Assembly (NCBI RefSeq): GCF_002646595.1
Contig: NZ_PDUD01000035.1
Coordinates: forward strand, 97,705 to 161,704
Origin: Flavilitoribacter nigricans DSM 23189 = NBRC 102662
GTDB lineage: Bacteria; Bacteroidota; Bacteroidia; Chitinophagales; Saprospiraceae
DNA length: 64,000 bases
Direction: 5' to 3'
Under the pieces are notes generated by a model. The model saw nothing but the letters and a program-made list of their open reading frames with translations. It was not told the DNA's origin and made no database searches. How positions within the stretch are numbered: the stretch's first letter is position 1; the number at the start of each line of letters is the position of its first letter. The position numbers and the translations under genes are program-made. Positions 26,334-34,372 of this stretch are shown in pieces.

Positions 26334-26362
26334 GCCGTGGTTTTTAAACTACGGCCAGCGGG
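26334..26362 (+). repeat. CAGCGG-tail hairpin repeat, copy 1
   Basis: GCCGTGGTTT (26334-26343), two-base loop, AAACTACGGC (26346-26355), all paired with one G-T wobble, then the tail CAGCGGG. The stop codon of the small minus-strand frame at 26344-26541 lies inside the hairpin. It marks the left boundary of the accessory island. Confidence 0.8.
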
Positions 26363-26541
26363 ACGATGCGGGGCGCGGTGTTCATCCCGGCCGTACTCAC
26401 CTTCAGGGCAAAGTAGGGATCGGTACCCAAATTGGGCAGGCTCCCGCCGGCTTCTACCGTCGGGACCACCGTCGGCCGGTTGATCATGGCTGCGGGCTTG
26501 TTCGGAACAACCACCCGCCGCGGACTTGCTTGTCGAAGCAT
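26344..26541 (-). CDS. Small proline/valine-rich hypothetical frame
   Basis: A 65-codon ATG frame with GC-rich codons like the core genome and three repeats of VVP or IVP. No family is recognised. It starts 15 bp after the stop of a fragment ending ESYQLGFS (26557) and stops inside hairpin copy 1. It could be a real small gene, or the tail of a dismantled one. Evidence is weak. Confidence 0.3.
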   Translation of the reverse strand: MLRQASPRRVVVPNKPAAMINRPTVVPTVEAGGSLPNLGTDPYFALKVSTAGMNTAPRIVPLAVV

Positions 26542-26556
26542 AATTCTTTAGTTTAT

Positions 26557-26687
26557 TTAGGAAAAACCTAGTTGATAACTTTCTTCGACAATATTCGGGA
26601 TAGATCCGGGCCTCAGCAAGGCTTTGATAAAGTTGGGATCGATGGGAGTTTTGGGGGCGATGATGTGGGCGTCATCGGTGGTGATAT
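26557..26687 (-). pseudogene. Gene fragment ending in TDDAHIIAPKTPIDP...
   Basis: On the minus strand one frame reads TDDAHIIAP, KTPIDPNFIKALLRPGSI and PNIVEESYQLGFS, then a stop at 26557. Codons are GC-rich, while the DNA immediately upstream (above 26682) turns AT-rich. No start codon in keeping with this composition is present, so it looks like a native 3' end cut by an insertion. The first nine residues are encoded by the 29-bp repeat also found at 28896. Confidence 0.4.
26653..26681. repeat. 29-bp direct repeat, copy 1
   Basis: GGGGGCGATGATGTGGGCGT followed by CATCGGTGG, identical to 28896-28924. On the minus strand it encodes TDDAHIIAP in frame with a downstream fragment. AT-rich DNA starts exactly at its right-hand end. 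Confidence 0.9.
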
Positions 26688-26693
26688 AAATTG

Positions 26694-26894
26694 TTAGGGT
26701 ATTATTAGAATTATAGAAATCATTATCACAATTATTTCTATGATATTTAATATATGGAATACCATTTGATCTTTTTTAGACCAAGTAGAATTTACAAAAA
26801 GAGAGGTTATTGGCATAATGGCAAATAAGCCTGACAAAATCAAAGAAATCAAATATATCTCAGGTGATTTTTGCATATCTGTAGTTTTATACAT
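26694..26894 (-). CDS. Small AT-rich membrane protein, unknown
   Basis: A 66-codon ATG frame with two hydrophobic segments (about 13-33 and 46-65), in AT-rich DNA directly to the right of the 29-bp repeat. I recognise no family. Its composition differs sharply from the core genes, so it was probably acquired. The same arrangement (29-bp repeat, then a small AT-rich membrane-protein gene) occurs at 28896-29217. Confidence 0.4.
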   Translation of the reverse strand: MYKTTDMQKSPEIYLISLILSGLFAIMPITSLFVNSTWSKKDQMVFHILNIIEIIVIMISIILIIP

Positions 26895-27266
26895 GTAGGC
26901 AGACTAAATTGCGATTAAAGCCAATATGCCCAGGAGAAAATAACTTACAAACCTAAATCCATGTATCATCTTTAACCTTTTTCTTCATAAATTCGAATTA
27001 TCTAATCTCGATTGCTACTTAAGATGAAAACTATGGCCAGCAGGGTTTATTTCTTTAGCTTACCATTTATCGAATCTGGTTTTCCTTCTCCTTGATTTCA
27101 TTCGCTCATCATGGCCTCTAGTAGAAAATTCCTCTGATGTGAAAATTAGCGAGTTAAGAAGCCTCCATACCTTTTGCCAGAATGTTCTTTTGGAAGTTTT
27201 TCTAAATTCTCTCATGATTATTTTGATTTGCAACTATTCTAGACGATAGAAATGTAAAATACGAAA
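26895..27266. other. AT-rich stretch without a convincing gene
   Basis: No open frame of note on either strand. It contains a worn copy of the hairpin repeat at 27028-27045. The low G+C suggests remains of acquired DNA. Confidence 0.5.
27028..27045 (+). repeat. CAGCGG-tail hairpin repeat, degenerate copy 2
   Basis: AAACTATGGCCAGCAGGG, two substitutions from the AAACTACGGCCAGCGGGG form. The left hairpin arm is missing. Confidence 0.6.
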
Positions 27267-27296
27267 GCCGTAGTTTCCAAAAACTACGGCCAGCGG
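27267..27296 (+). repeat. CAGCGG-tail hairpin repeat, copy 3
   Basis: GCCGTAGTTT (27267-27276), loop CCAA, AAACTACGGC (27281-27290): a perfect 10-bp stem with tail CAGCGG. It sits 35 bp beyond the stop of the minus-strand gene at 27331 and could also end its transcript, although no T-run follows. Confidence 0.85.
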
Positions 27297-27330
27297 TGGT
27301 ATTGTCAATAGAACTTTGTTTTGCGCATGT

Positions 27331-28533
27331 TCAATTGACCACTATTTCCTTCAATTTTTCATTTCCTTTTAGATCTCTTACCTGAAGAATATATTTACCA
27401 GGTGGTAAGATCAAAGCTTTTGTATCTCCCTTGTAGGATTTCTCAATAATATCAATTGGGACGGCTTCTAATCCCTCCTCTTTTTTGTATGCTTTTATCA
27501 AATATGGGTAGTTCTCTCCAAGATCATCAAAAAAATAAACTTTATTATTCTTATCCCATAACAGCCAATCCGGTCGATTGTATAGGTATTTCGTTCTAGG
27601 GTGATAAACTAATGCATCGAACAATTTATTATCCGGAAAACCATTGTATAAACTATTTTGGGGATCAACGAATATCGTAGGCTCATCATAATTCATCATC
27701 TCCATAAATGGACTTTCCGGAGTGGCAACTCTTTCAATTAAGATATCTTGATAAATAGTAAAGGGATTTATGCCGGTTATTCCTCGTAAATGGCTCGCCA
27801 TCCAAGTCTGATTTTGATTTTCTTCTTCCAAGAGATGATACCATCCGCAAAGGACCAGGACTTTATCATATGGATATTCTTCGATTATTTTTTTGATGTT
27901 TTTTGCCTGATTCAGTTCTCGGTCCTCTCCCGTTTGCTCGTACGACCTTACAGTAAATCCAAGTCGAATTGCTTCTCGAATTAAGTTGCCCATTTGTGGT
28001 TCTACAATGTAATATCCACTTAGGGGAGAACTTACTGGGTATCCTCTGGCATTTAACGTTGAATCACATTCTGCCCAAGTTTTTACCTGACAATTATTCA
28101 ATGCTTCTAAACATAGTACTCGGTAGCCTTTTGAATATAATCCTTTAAGAAGTAACCTGACGAAAACGCGATGTACAGGTTTATGATGTGCCTCATTAAT
28201 AATGATTATTTTTTCATTTTCTGCCCTATCAATTATCGCTTCGAAGGCGTTCTTCGAACTAAACTGCTCGAAATACCTTCTATCTTTCTGGGTAAGGGTG
28301 TCAAAGTTCCATTCTATCTCAACTTCATTTGGAAAACTCAGAGCCTTAAAATATTCACCGATAAAGGAATAATATACTGCTGGTTGACCAGATCTTAATT
28401 CGCCAGATGCATATTTATCAAGTATTTCTGTTGAAAAATTGTATCGATGAAGCGGCATTGTATCAATATTCAGTGATCTGGCCGAAGCGGATGAAATGCA
28501 AATAAAAAATAAAATTATTGTCCGATAATTCAC
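27331..28533 (-). CDS. Exported protein of the ChaN/erythromycin-esterase-like fold, AT-rich
   Basis: About 400 residues if started at the GTG at 28533, which directly precedes a signal peptide (TIILFFICISSASA). An upstream extension to 28635 reads across another gene's terminator and is unlikely. The motif IINEAHHKPVHRVFVR with a following CLEA, and later VLCGWYHL, recalls the paired histidine/glutamate sites of the ChaN, TraB and erythromycin-esterase group, but the match is by eye. The C-terminal 60 residues (PPGKYILQVRDLKG) look like a beta-sandwich tail. The gene is clearly AT-rich relative to the core genome and lies between two repeat elements, so it was probably acquired. Confidence 0.55.
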   Translation of the reverse strand: MNYRTIILFFICISSASARSLNIDTMPLHRYNFSTEILDKYASGELRSGQPAVYYSFIGEYFKALSFPNEVEIEWNFDTLTQKDRRYFEQFSSKNAFEAIIDRAENEKIIIINEAHHKPVHRVFVRLLLKGLYSKGYRVLCLEALNNCQVKTWAECDSTLNARGYPVSSPLSGYYIVEPQMGNLIREAIRLGFTVRSYEQTGEDRELNQAKNIKKIIEEYPYDKVLVLCGWYHLLEEENQNQTWMASHLRGITGINPFTIYQDILIERVATPESPFMEMMNYDEPTIFVDPQNSLYNGFPDNKLFDALVYHPRTKYLYNRPDWLLWDKNNKVYFFDDLGENYPYLIKAYKKEEGLEAVPIDIIEKSYKGDTKALILPPGKYILQVRDLKGNEKLKEIVVN

Positions 28534-28572
28534 GGTTGTATTTTTTCGAAATATACCAATAAAATCCCCATC

Positions 28573-28604
28573 AAAAAAAGCCATCCACTCAAAGAATGGA
28601 AGGC
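28573..28604 (-). terminator. Terminator of the gene fragment at 28635
   Basis: On the minus strand GCCTTCCATTC (28604-28594), loop TTT, GAGTGGATGGC (28590-28580), then seven T. There is one mismatch and one wobble. It is a classic terminator 30 bp after the fragment's stop codon. Confidence 0.8.
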
Positions 28605-28634
28605 CCTTCAAAAAACACCTAAAACCTGATATCA

Positions 28635-28924
28635 TCAGCCCTTCGGCCAGTTTTCATCCTTATACCGATTCACCAAAGTCTTCGCCGTCGGGCTATTCTC
28701 CTTAAGCGCCTGGCCATTCTCCCGGCGCGTCACAAAACGCTCATTTGGATATTCCTCCACGAAATAGCGTTTGCCTTTGTACTGCAGTACCTCAAAATTG
28801 AGCAGATCCGACTCCGCTTCGGCCGGTTTTTCCTTAAACAGGATCGGGCCATTTTGGGTGAGGTAGGCGTGAAACGAGCGGATGATCAAAAAATAGGGGG
28901 CGATGATGTGGGCGTCATCGGTGG
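28635..28924 (-). pseudogene. 3' fragment of a native gene (TDDAHIIAP...ENWPKG)
   Basis: The minus-strand frame reads TDDAHIIAP from the 29-bp repeat, then YFLIIRSFHAYLTQNG, KGKRYFVEEYPNERFVTR and NRYKDENWPKG before the stop at 28635. Codons are core-like up to the repeat and AT-rich beyond it; the frame stays open to about 28980, but no ATG or GTG start exists there. A TTG at 28889 would give an 84-residue protein. Because its own strong terminator is retained, I read it as the intact 3' end of a larger gene whose 5' part was replaced. The protein family is not recognised. Confidence 0.5.
28896..28924. repeat. 29-bp direct repeat, copy 2
   Basis: Identical to 26653-26681. As in copy 1, core-like coding sequence lies to its left and AT-rich DNA with a small membrane-protein gene to its right. 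Confidence 0.9.
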
Positions 28925-28977
28925 GATAATGGCAGAATTTGTATCCTGTAATGACTATCAGAGGTCTTTGTTTATCT

Positions 28978-29217
28978 TCATTTTCTGATTAGCCTAAAAC
29001 TCCAATACGAGATAAAAACAAGCTGGATCATCAATAAGCCTAGCCAAATTAGCGGACGAATAAAGACAAAACCTTCGAGCAAGGTTAAACTATATATGAT
29101 GGCTGTAAAAAATCCGAAGGACCTTGCATTGTTTTCTATCCCAAATTTTCTTGGGAGCCAGTAACAAATCCAGGATAGGACGTAAAATATAGCGCTAACT
29201 CCTATAAAGAAATTCAT
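28978..29217 (-). CDS. Small AT-rich three-segment membrane protein, unknown
   Basis: 79 residues with an ATG start, three hydrophobic segments (about 4-20, 33-52 and 56-73) and a basic end FRLIRK. There are no relatives I can name. The composition is AT-rich like the other island genes. It lies between the 29-bp repeat on its 3' side and a hairpin repeat on its 5' side. Confidence 0.5.
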   Translation of the reverse strand: MNFFIGVSAIFYVLSWICYWLPRKFGIENNARSFGFFTAIIYSLTLLEGFVFIRPLIWLGLLMIQLVFISYWSFRLIRK

Positions 29218-29257
29218 CTATTAATTTTTGATCGTAGCGTATTCACCCAAATATACA

Positions 29258-29315
29258 ATCGGCGTTACAAACGCCGATCAGCGGTGAAGATCCAGATAAA
29301 CTACGGCCAGCGGGG
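29258..29315 (+). repeat. CAGCGG-tail hairpin repeat, composite copy 4
   Basis: Two elements in a row. ATCGGCGTT (29258-29266), loop ACA, AACGCCGAT (29270-29278) and tail CAGCGG form a hairpin with a different stem but the same tail. Then AAACTACGGC (29298-29307) with tail CAGCGGGG is the right half of the first type. This shows that the tail is fixed while the stem varies. Confidence 0.8.
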
Positions 29316-29574
29316 TTTTTGAATATCAACTTCCTGGTACTCCATTTGCTTTTCTTTTTGTAGCTGGCATCTGGCTAAACGGAAATTTCGTCCGTATAGT
29401 CGTACATACATTACTTGTACAATTCAAAGGATAAAAATAAAATCCTCATTAAAACTTTGCACCGTTTCGCCTCTAATTATCGTAGATTCACTCATTGGAT
29501 GTATCAATTAGAACTGACTGGACCTTTCGTAATAGTAAAAATTGGCGAGCATCTTCAACCAAGTTTTAAAACGC
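29316..29574. other. AT-rich spacer before the AraC gene
   Basis: A 60-codon frame (29415-29597) exists here, but its composition and lack of features do not support a gene. No promoter box of good quality was found. Confidence 0.4.
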
Positions 29575-30435
29575 ATGATATCATTCTCATCCAATAATAT
29601 CATCTTTTGGATGGCTTTCCCGGACTATCCCGTAAATCTGTTTGTGGATCATTTCGTACTCATGAAGGGAACACCGGCGGGCCAGCCGGAAGAAAGGATA
29701 TTTCCCAACAACAAGGCAGAAGTGTTCTTCAATCTTGGCGACCACCTCCGCGGGTACTCCAATGATTCCGATCAGGAATTTCGTCTGAAAGAAAGTGTGG
29801 TGTCCGGGCTCCGGCATACGTATTTCAGTTTTCATCCGGGCCATTATTTCTCCATGGCCGGTCTGCGGTTCACCCTGTTCGGTTTTCACCATTTATTTGC
29901 CATTCCGGCGCAGCATTTTACCAATCAGAATTTTGACGCAATGGATGTCTGGGGACGGGAAATGGAACTGGTTCGCGAACGCCTCATGGAGACGAAGAGT
30001 GAAGCCGGCCGAATCAGTGTACTGCAGGACTGGATCACGAACAGGATTTCCGGGGCGTCCCTGCCGGATATGCTGCAGTGGAAAAAGGTGGAAGAAAAAC
30101 TATCCACGCTCCGGGAGCCTGTTGCTTCATTTCTGGAGAAAAATATCGGTTACAGCCATAAGCATTCCCTTCAGCTGATTAAAGAAAAAGCCGGACTAAC
30201 CCCTAAAATGATTGAAAAGGTAAACCGTTTTAACCGGTCGCTCCGCATGCTCAACCAAAGTACTTTTGTTAGCTGGGCGAACCTTGCCCTGGATGCTGGA
30301 TACGCTGACCAAAGTCATTTTATCCGGGAATTTGGTCACTTTACCGGGTTTACGCCGGCAGTTTACCTGAAAGATAAACCCCGGATCTACAAGCTCTATC
30401 GACAGTTGGAATTACCATCGGAAGATCAGGAATGA
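29575..30435 (+). CDS. AraC-type transcriptional regulator
   Basis: About 286 residues. The N-terminal half (FPDYPVNLFVDHFVLMKG, FFNLGD) resembles the ligand-binding part of DUF6597-type AraC regulators. The C-terminal half carries two helix-turn-helix units, the second reading LALDAGYADQSHFIREFGHFTGFTP, the AraC signature. Starts at 29575 and 29611 are both possible; a longer frame opens with a TTG at 29542. It may control the CxxCH-containing protein encoded 76 bp downstream on the same strand. Confidence 0.85.
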   Translation: MISFSSNNIIFWMAFPDYPVNLFVDHFVLMKGTPAGQPEERIFPNNKAEVFFNLGDHLRGYSNDSDQEFRLKESVVSGLRHTYFSFHPGHYFSMAGLRFTLFGFHHLFAIPAQHFTNQNFDAMDVWGREMELVRERLMETKSEAGRISVLQDWITNRISGASLPDMLQWKKVEEKLSTLREPVASFLEKNIGYSHKHSLQLIKEKAGLTPKMIEKVNRFNRSLRMLNQSTFVSWANLALDAGYADQSHFIREFGHFTGFTPAVYLKDKPRIYKLYRQLELPSEDQE

Positions 30436-30511
30436 GGTAAATTTTATTCTATACCGGGGGCGATTTCTCGGGTTTCTTTGGGGATATTTTATCATTCAAT
30501 CCTTAAAGAAT

Positions 30512-31588
30512 ATGAAAAAGAAACTCCTTGTGGTGATGCCTGTGATCGCCGGTATCGCCTTTGCTGTGTTCCAGTTTGGTTTCAATACGGTTTCCACGAT
30601 CAATCATTCCAAACAAAACTGGGAATGGGTCGAGACCCCACTTTCGGAAGGATCCAACGCTTATTTCTGGGAACATTTTCACCACGGTAATTACGATAGT
30701 ATACCCGCTATACTGGAGCGGCTGACAGCAGCCTATCTTGACAATCCGAACGACTTTCAGACGGTACTCCACCTGGGATTTACCCATTTTTGGGCCATAG
30801 CGGAGCGACAGCACCTGGAGAAGATCCCCGCATCCATGATCGATCATGCAGTACTGGCCCAAAAATATCTGGGTGAAGCTTATAAAATGAATTCTAAAGA
30901 TACCCGGATACTTTCTTTTTTATCAGCGGCAAAGATCATTGTCGGGGATGTTAGTAAGGATGATCAAATGGTTACCGACGGATACTTTAACGGATTGAAA
31001 AGTATCCGGGATTGGAAGGACTTTGGTGAATTTTCTCTCGCCTACACGATGAGTCAGTTGCCTCATACCGATCCAAATTTCCAGAAAGCCCTCGAGTGGA
31101 TGAAAAACACCACCGAGCGCTGCTACTGTGCAGACCTGGATCCACCGACAGATGCCTGCAAACAGTTCATAGCTCAGAAAGTGGCTAATCCCACCAGCTT
31201 GGGGCGAAAAAGGATAGTACCCAATTCCTGGGTGGCTCCCCATAACATTGAAGGTTTCTTTATGTCTTACGGAGACTTATTAGTCAAAAGCGGTAACTGG
31301 GAACAGGCGATCCCCATTTACGAGCTGGCCAAACATGCTCCTGACTATGCAAACTGGCCCTACCGGGATGTTCTGGAAAAAAGGATCCTGAACGCGCAAC
31401 AAAATGTGGACCTGTTCCGAAAAGAAACTGCCAAAGGTAAAATCGCCGGGATGGACACTGCTATCATGATACAAACTGCGATAGCTTGTCGGGCCTGTCA
31501 CCAAATGAGCCCCCAGGATCGGAACATTACCTACAACAACTTTGATCGAAAAAAATACCTGGATAAGGTCTATTACTTTTTGGATTAA
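30512..31588 (+). CDS. Exported TPR-like protein with one CxxCH haem-binding motif
   Basis: 358 residues with an N-terminal signal or anchor segment (LLVVMPVIAGIAFAVFQFGF). The middle is helical with TPR-like spacing (YDSIPAILERLTAAYLDNP, GNWEQAIPIYELAKHAP). Near the C-terminus AIACRACHQM gives a single CxxCH, which in an exported protein suggests covalent haem c, but no methionine ligand can be assigned with confidence. A CYCADLDPPTDAC cluster adds three more cysteines. I know no named family. It follows an AraC gene directly. Confidence 0.6.
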   Translation: MKKKLLVVMPVIAGIAFAVFQFGFNTVSTINHSKQNWEWVETPLSEGSNAYFWEHFHHGNYDSIPAILERLTAAYLDNPNDFQTVLHLGFTHFWAIAERQHLEKIPASMIDHAVLAQKYLGEAYKMNSKDTRILSFLSAAKIIVGDVSKDDQMVTDGYFNGLKSIRDWKDFGEFSLAYTMSQLPHTDPNFQKALEWMKNTTERCYCADLDPPTDACKQFIAQKVANPTSLGRKRIVPNSWVAPHNIEGFFMSYGDLLVKSGNWEQAIPIYELAKHAPDYANWPYRDVLEKRILNAQQNVDLFRKETAKGKIAGMDTAIMIQTAIACRACHQMSPQDRNITYNNFDRKKYLDKVYYFLD

Positions 31589-31638
31589 CTTATTTCATTG
31601 CCCATGCCGTTAGGTAAGCCTGATCAGATAGTGTGAAA

Positions 31639-33075
31639 TTACGGAATTTGCTCAATAAGCTCCAAAATCCGTTTCACCGGAGGCTTCCAGTTCAACGCTT
31701 CCACGATCAGCCCGTTGGTATCTATCAGCACGATGTTGGGATGTCGGCCTTGCTGGAGTTTCATATCGAAGGCTTTATCAAAATAGTTCATTGATAGATG
31801 CGTGATGGGATGATTGTCGTATTCATTTTCGGAATAGAATTTTTGCCAATCCGCAAAGTCGCCATTCATATCTACGAGGCAGATGTTCATATCGGGGTGG
31901 GCGATCAGATTTTGCCTCAGTTTCTTAAGGTAATGGATGACAAAATCGACCCGGTAAAAACGCCGATCGTGGAAATACAATAAGGATGGTCGTCCCTGGA
32001 AGAAGGAAGTGTCGGGCCGGTCGCCGTTATGGAATTGAAACACTTCCGCCAGGACCGGGCCGTCGACAATCGAAAAAGATTGCAGCGAGTAGACTTTCGG
32101 AGGGCTTTCCCGGAGATCTTTTAATTTTTGCTTCAATAAGACCGGGGCATCCGATGCCATAAAGGCCTGGTATTGTTTGGCCATGTATTCGGGCTTCACC
32201 AGCCAGTTCAGGTTGCGCTCAAATACGAGATACTGCATATAGTACAGCGAGGGGCCGATAAGAAATCGGTTCAGGAACGCGTATTGGTACGCACCGCCGG
32301 TCCGCAGTTCCCAATCCATCGGTTTTTTCAGCTTATGAATAATGAAGGATTCTAAAAATCGCTGATAACTCGCCTGGAGAATAGCATCGGGATTGTTGAC
32401 TGCTATGTGATCAAGGAAAGAAAAGTAGCTGGCGGAAGGATCCCGGTGTTTTGTACCGGCGTGAAGGCGCTGAAAGTCGGATGGGTATCTCAGCAATGCG
32501 GTGGCGTAAGTGTAAGCAATATCATTTCGAAGCCACTGCAGCAATTGCGGAGCCACTTTTATACCGGTTTTACTTGTATAGTTTTCCACAAAGTTCTCCC
32601 TGGCTGCCCGGTTTTGCTCCATCAGCCTCCGGTATTCCCGGGTGGTTGAACGGGCCAGGCGGCTGGAATCAATCGGTGGCGCCTGCTCTGCCAGAAACTG
32701 CAGGTAGGCGTGGAAAAAGGTATTGTCCGCTCCGCCCGGACCTGCAAAGCGAACTGCTTTGGCTTCCTTCTCGCCGCCTATAAATTCCAGGGAAAAAGAC
32801 TGATTCGGTACGAGGAAGACGAAGATGTTAGATTCACCGTGGGTAAGCTGCGCCGAAGTTGCGACGTTGGTATCGATGGCAAAACTGAATTCATTCCCGG
32901 CGGAGAGGCGGACGCTGGTCGTGCTGGGTGCTCCGCCCAGAGTGGTGGGAGGAATGATAAGGGCCACCAAGGTGTCAACCGAATGATTGATCTTTCCCGT
33001 AACCAGGACCTGGCCGGACAGCCCGGAAAAGTATAGGCAGAGTAGCAATGGAAAAACCAGGCGGTAGCGGTACAT
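31639..33075 (-). CDS. Exported thioredoxin-fold (TlpA-like) protein lacking the CxxC
   Basis: 478 residues: signal peptide ending LSGQ, an N-terminal beta domain like that of DUF4369 proteins, a helical middle, and a C-terminal thioredoxin-like domain (about 350-478: PSLLYFHDRRFYRVDFVIHYLKKL, ICLVDMNGD, PNIVLIDTNGLIV). In TlpA/ResA relatives the position after the first strand has WCxxC; here it is YFHDRRF, so no disulfide chemistry is possible. It is more likely a binding or assembly protein. It is convergent with the CxxCH gene, 50 bp apart. Confidence 0.65.
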   Translation of the reverse strand: MYRYRLVFPLLLCLYFSGLSGQVLVTGKINHSVDTLVALIIPPTTLGGAPSTTSVRLSAGNEFSFAIDTNVATSAQLTHGESNIFVFLVPNQSFSLEFIGGEKEAKAVRFAGPGGADNTFFHAYLQFLAEQAPPIDSSRLARSTTREYRRLMEQNRAARENFVENYTSKTGIKVAPQLLQWLRNDIAYTYATALLRYPSDFQRLHAGTKHRDPSASYFSFLDHIAVNNPDAILQASYQRFLESFIIHKLKKPMDWELRTGGAYQYAFLNRFLIGPSLYYMQYLVFERNLNWLVKPEYMAKQYQAFMASDAPVLLKQKLKDLRESPPKVYSLQSFSIVDGPVLAEVFQFHNGDRPDTSFFQGRPSLLYFHDRRFYRVDFVIHYLKKLRQNLIAHPDMNICLVDMNGDFADWQKFYSENEYDNHPITHLSMNYFDKAFDMKLQQGRHPNIVLIDTNGLIVEALNWKPPVKRILELIEQIP

Positions 33076-33320
33076 AGGAGAACATTGATCGTAGTTCTAT
33101 TGACAGACTTATAGTTTTAAATATAGCTAAAATCATGCAACAGCTGGTAAAGCAATGTGATCTGTTCTATACACAGGTCCTTTGATTTTAAGCCAGAACG
33201 AGCTGTATCCTCAAAAAAACACCCTTTTAACTTTCCTTTACATCCTTTTACAAGCAAAAAGCGCTAGATTAGGTCGTTTCCCGCATCTTTGTCGTATCGT
33301 TTCATCAATCCATTTTGAAC

Positions 33321-34328
33321 ATGCGTAATTTTCAATTTTTACTGATCTTACTATTGCCCTGTTTTTGGGCCTGTGAACAGGTCCAGGAGGCCGCATTACT
33401 TGACCTTTCTTCCAATGTGGTGACCGGCGGAGTCACCGAGAGTCCCAGCACCCCATCGGCGGAGATCGTTTTTCAATCCACGGATCAGGGCCAGACCTGG
33501 CAGGATATCAGTTCGGGTTTACCCGCCGATCTTAGCCCGACCTCATTCCTGGTGGCCGATGGTGAACTTTTCCTGACTACCGCCAAGGGTATTTACCGAA
33601 ACAGTTCAGCTGCGACGAAGGCCAACTGGAAAAAAGAAATGTCCTTAATGGAGCCGTTTTCCAACATTTCTACCGGTTCCGGCAACAGGATCGCTTTCAA
33701 CCGTGAAGGTCGTTTTTACCAGAAATTGCAGGGTACAGGTGTCTGGATGCCCATTTTCACCAATTTTGAAAACCCGCTGGTGCGCAGCGTGCACACCACC
33801 GAAAGTGGCATTATTTTTATTGGTTGTGACAATGGTCTTTTCAAATCTTCCGATCAGGGGAAATCCTGGAAGCATGTGATGGAGAACGGCTGGGTGTTCA
33901 AAATGGTCGAGTCGGACGGGGTGCTGCTCTGCACCAACGAGAGCGGTATTTTGCGCTCTACCGACGGCGGTGAAAATTGGGATTTGGTACTAAGCGAAGG
34001 TGGCGTTGGTATCACCGTAGAAACCATTAAAGGTGGATTTGCCGCGATTACCTGCTGCGAAAATATGGAATCCAGACGCGTCCGTACCTCCATGGACGGC
34101 GGATTGACCTGGCAGGCGATTGATGCGGACCTTCCTCCCTCACTTTCCATTTCCTCCATCCAGGAAGTGGGTGATTACTTCTACTGCGGTCATCCCAATG
34201 GCATCTACCGCTCCGATGATCGGGGACAGACCTGGGAACTGTTGCAGCCGACCATTGGGGAAAAAGTATTCGAACTATCCGTTTCCGGTGAGGTACTGTA
34301 CGCTATATTGCGGGATAAAGGGTGTTAA
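33321..34328 (+). CDS. Lipoprotein with BNR/sialidase-type propeller repeats
   Basis: 335 residues. The signal peptide ends CFWAC, so a lipid anchor is likely. Asp-box/BNR motifs recur: STDQGQTWQ, SSDQGKSWK, STDGGENWD, SMDGGLTWQ and SDDRGQTWE, spaced 45-65 residues apart, which indicates a beta-propeller as in Ycf48-like and sialidase-like proteins. Catalytic sialidase residues are not evident. The frame opens with a TTG at 33315; ATG at 33321 was chosen. The next gene starts 44 bp on. Confidence 0.78.
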   Translation: MRNFQFLLILLLPCFWACEQVQEAALLDLSSNVVTGGVTESPSTPSAEIVFQSTDQGQTWQDISSGLPADLSPTSFLVADGELFLTTAKGIYRNSSAATKANWKKEMSLMEPFSNISTGSGNRIAFNREGRFYQKLQGTGVWMPIFTNFENPLVRSVHTTESGIIFIGCDNGLFKSSDQGKSWKHVMENGWVFKMVESDGVLLCTNESGILRSTDGGENWDLVLSEGGVGITVETIKGGFAAITCCENMESRRVRTSMDGGLTWQAIDADLPPSLSISSIQEVGDYFYCGHPNGIYRSDDRGQTWELLQPTIGEKVFELSVSGEVLYAILRDKGC

Positions 34329-34372
34329 AAGCCCGAAGCCCCTCACCACTGCATAACCCCAAAATTAAAAGC

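Noticed and set aside
28534..28635. N-terminal extension of the ChaN/esterase-like gene
   Set aside because: It would translate through the terminator of the neighbouring fragment and push the signal peptide into the interior of the protein.
26334..29315. Integron cassette array
   Set aside because: Gene-plus-hairpin order is suggestive, but there is no integron integrase in the window and the hairpins lack the RYYYAAC/GTTRRRY core sites. Kept only as an alternative in the findings.
29415..29597. 60-codon plus-strand frame before the AraC gene
   Set aside because: AT-rich spacer, no family, overlaps the AraC start and shows no coding signature.
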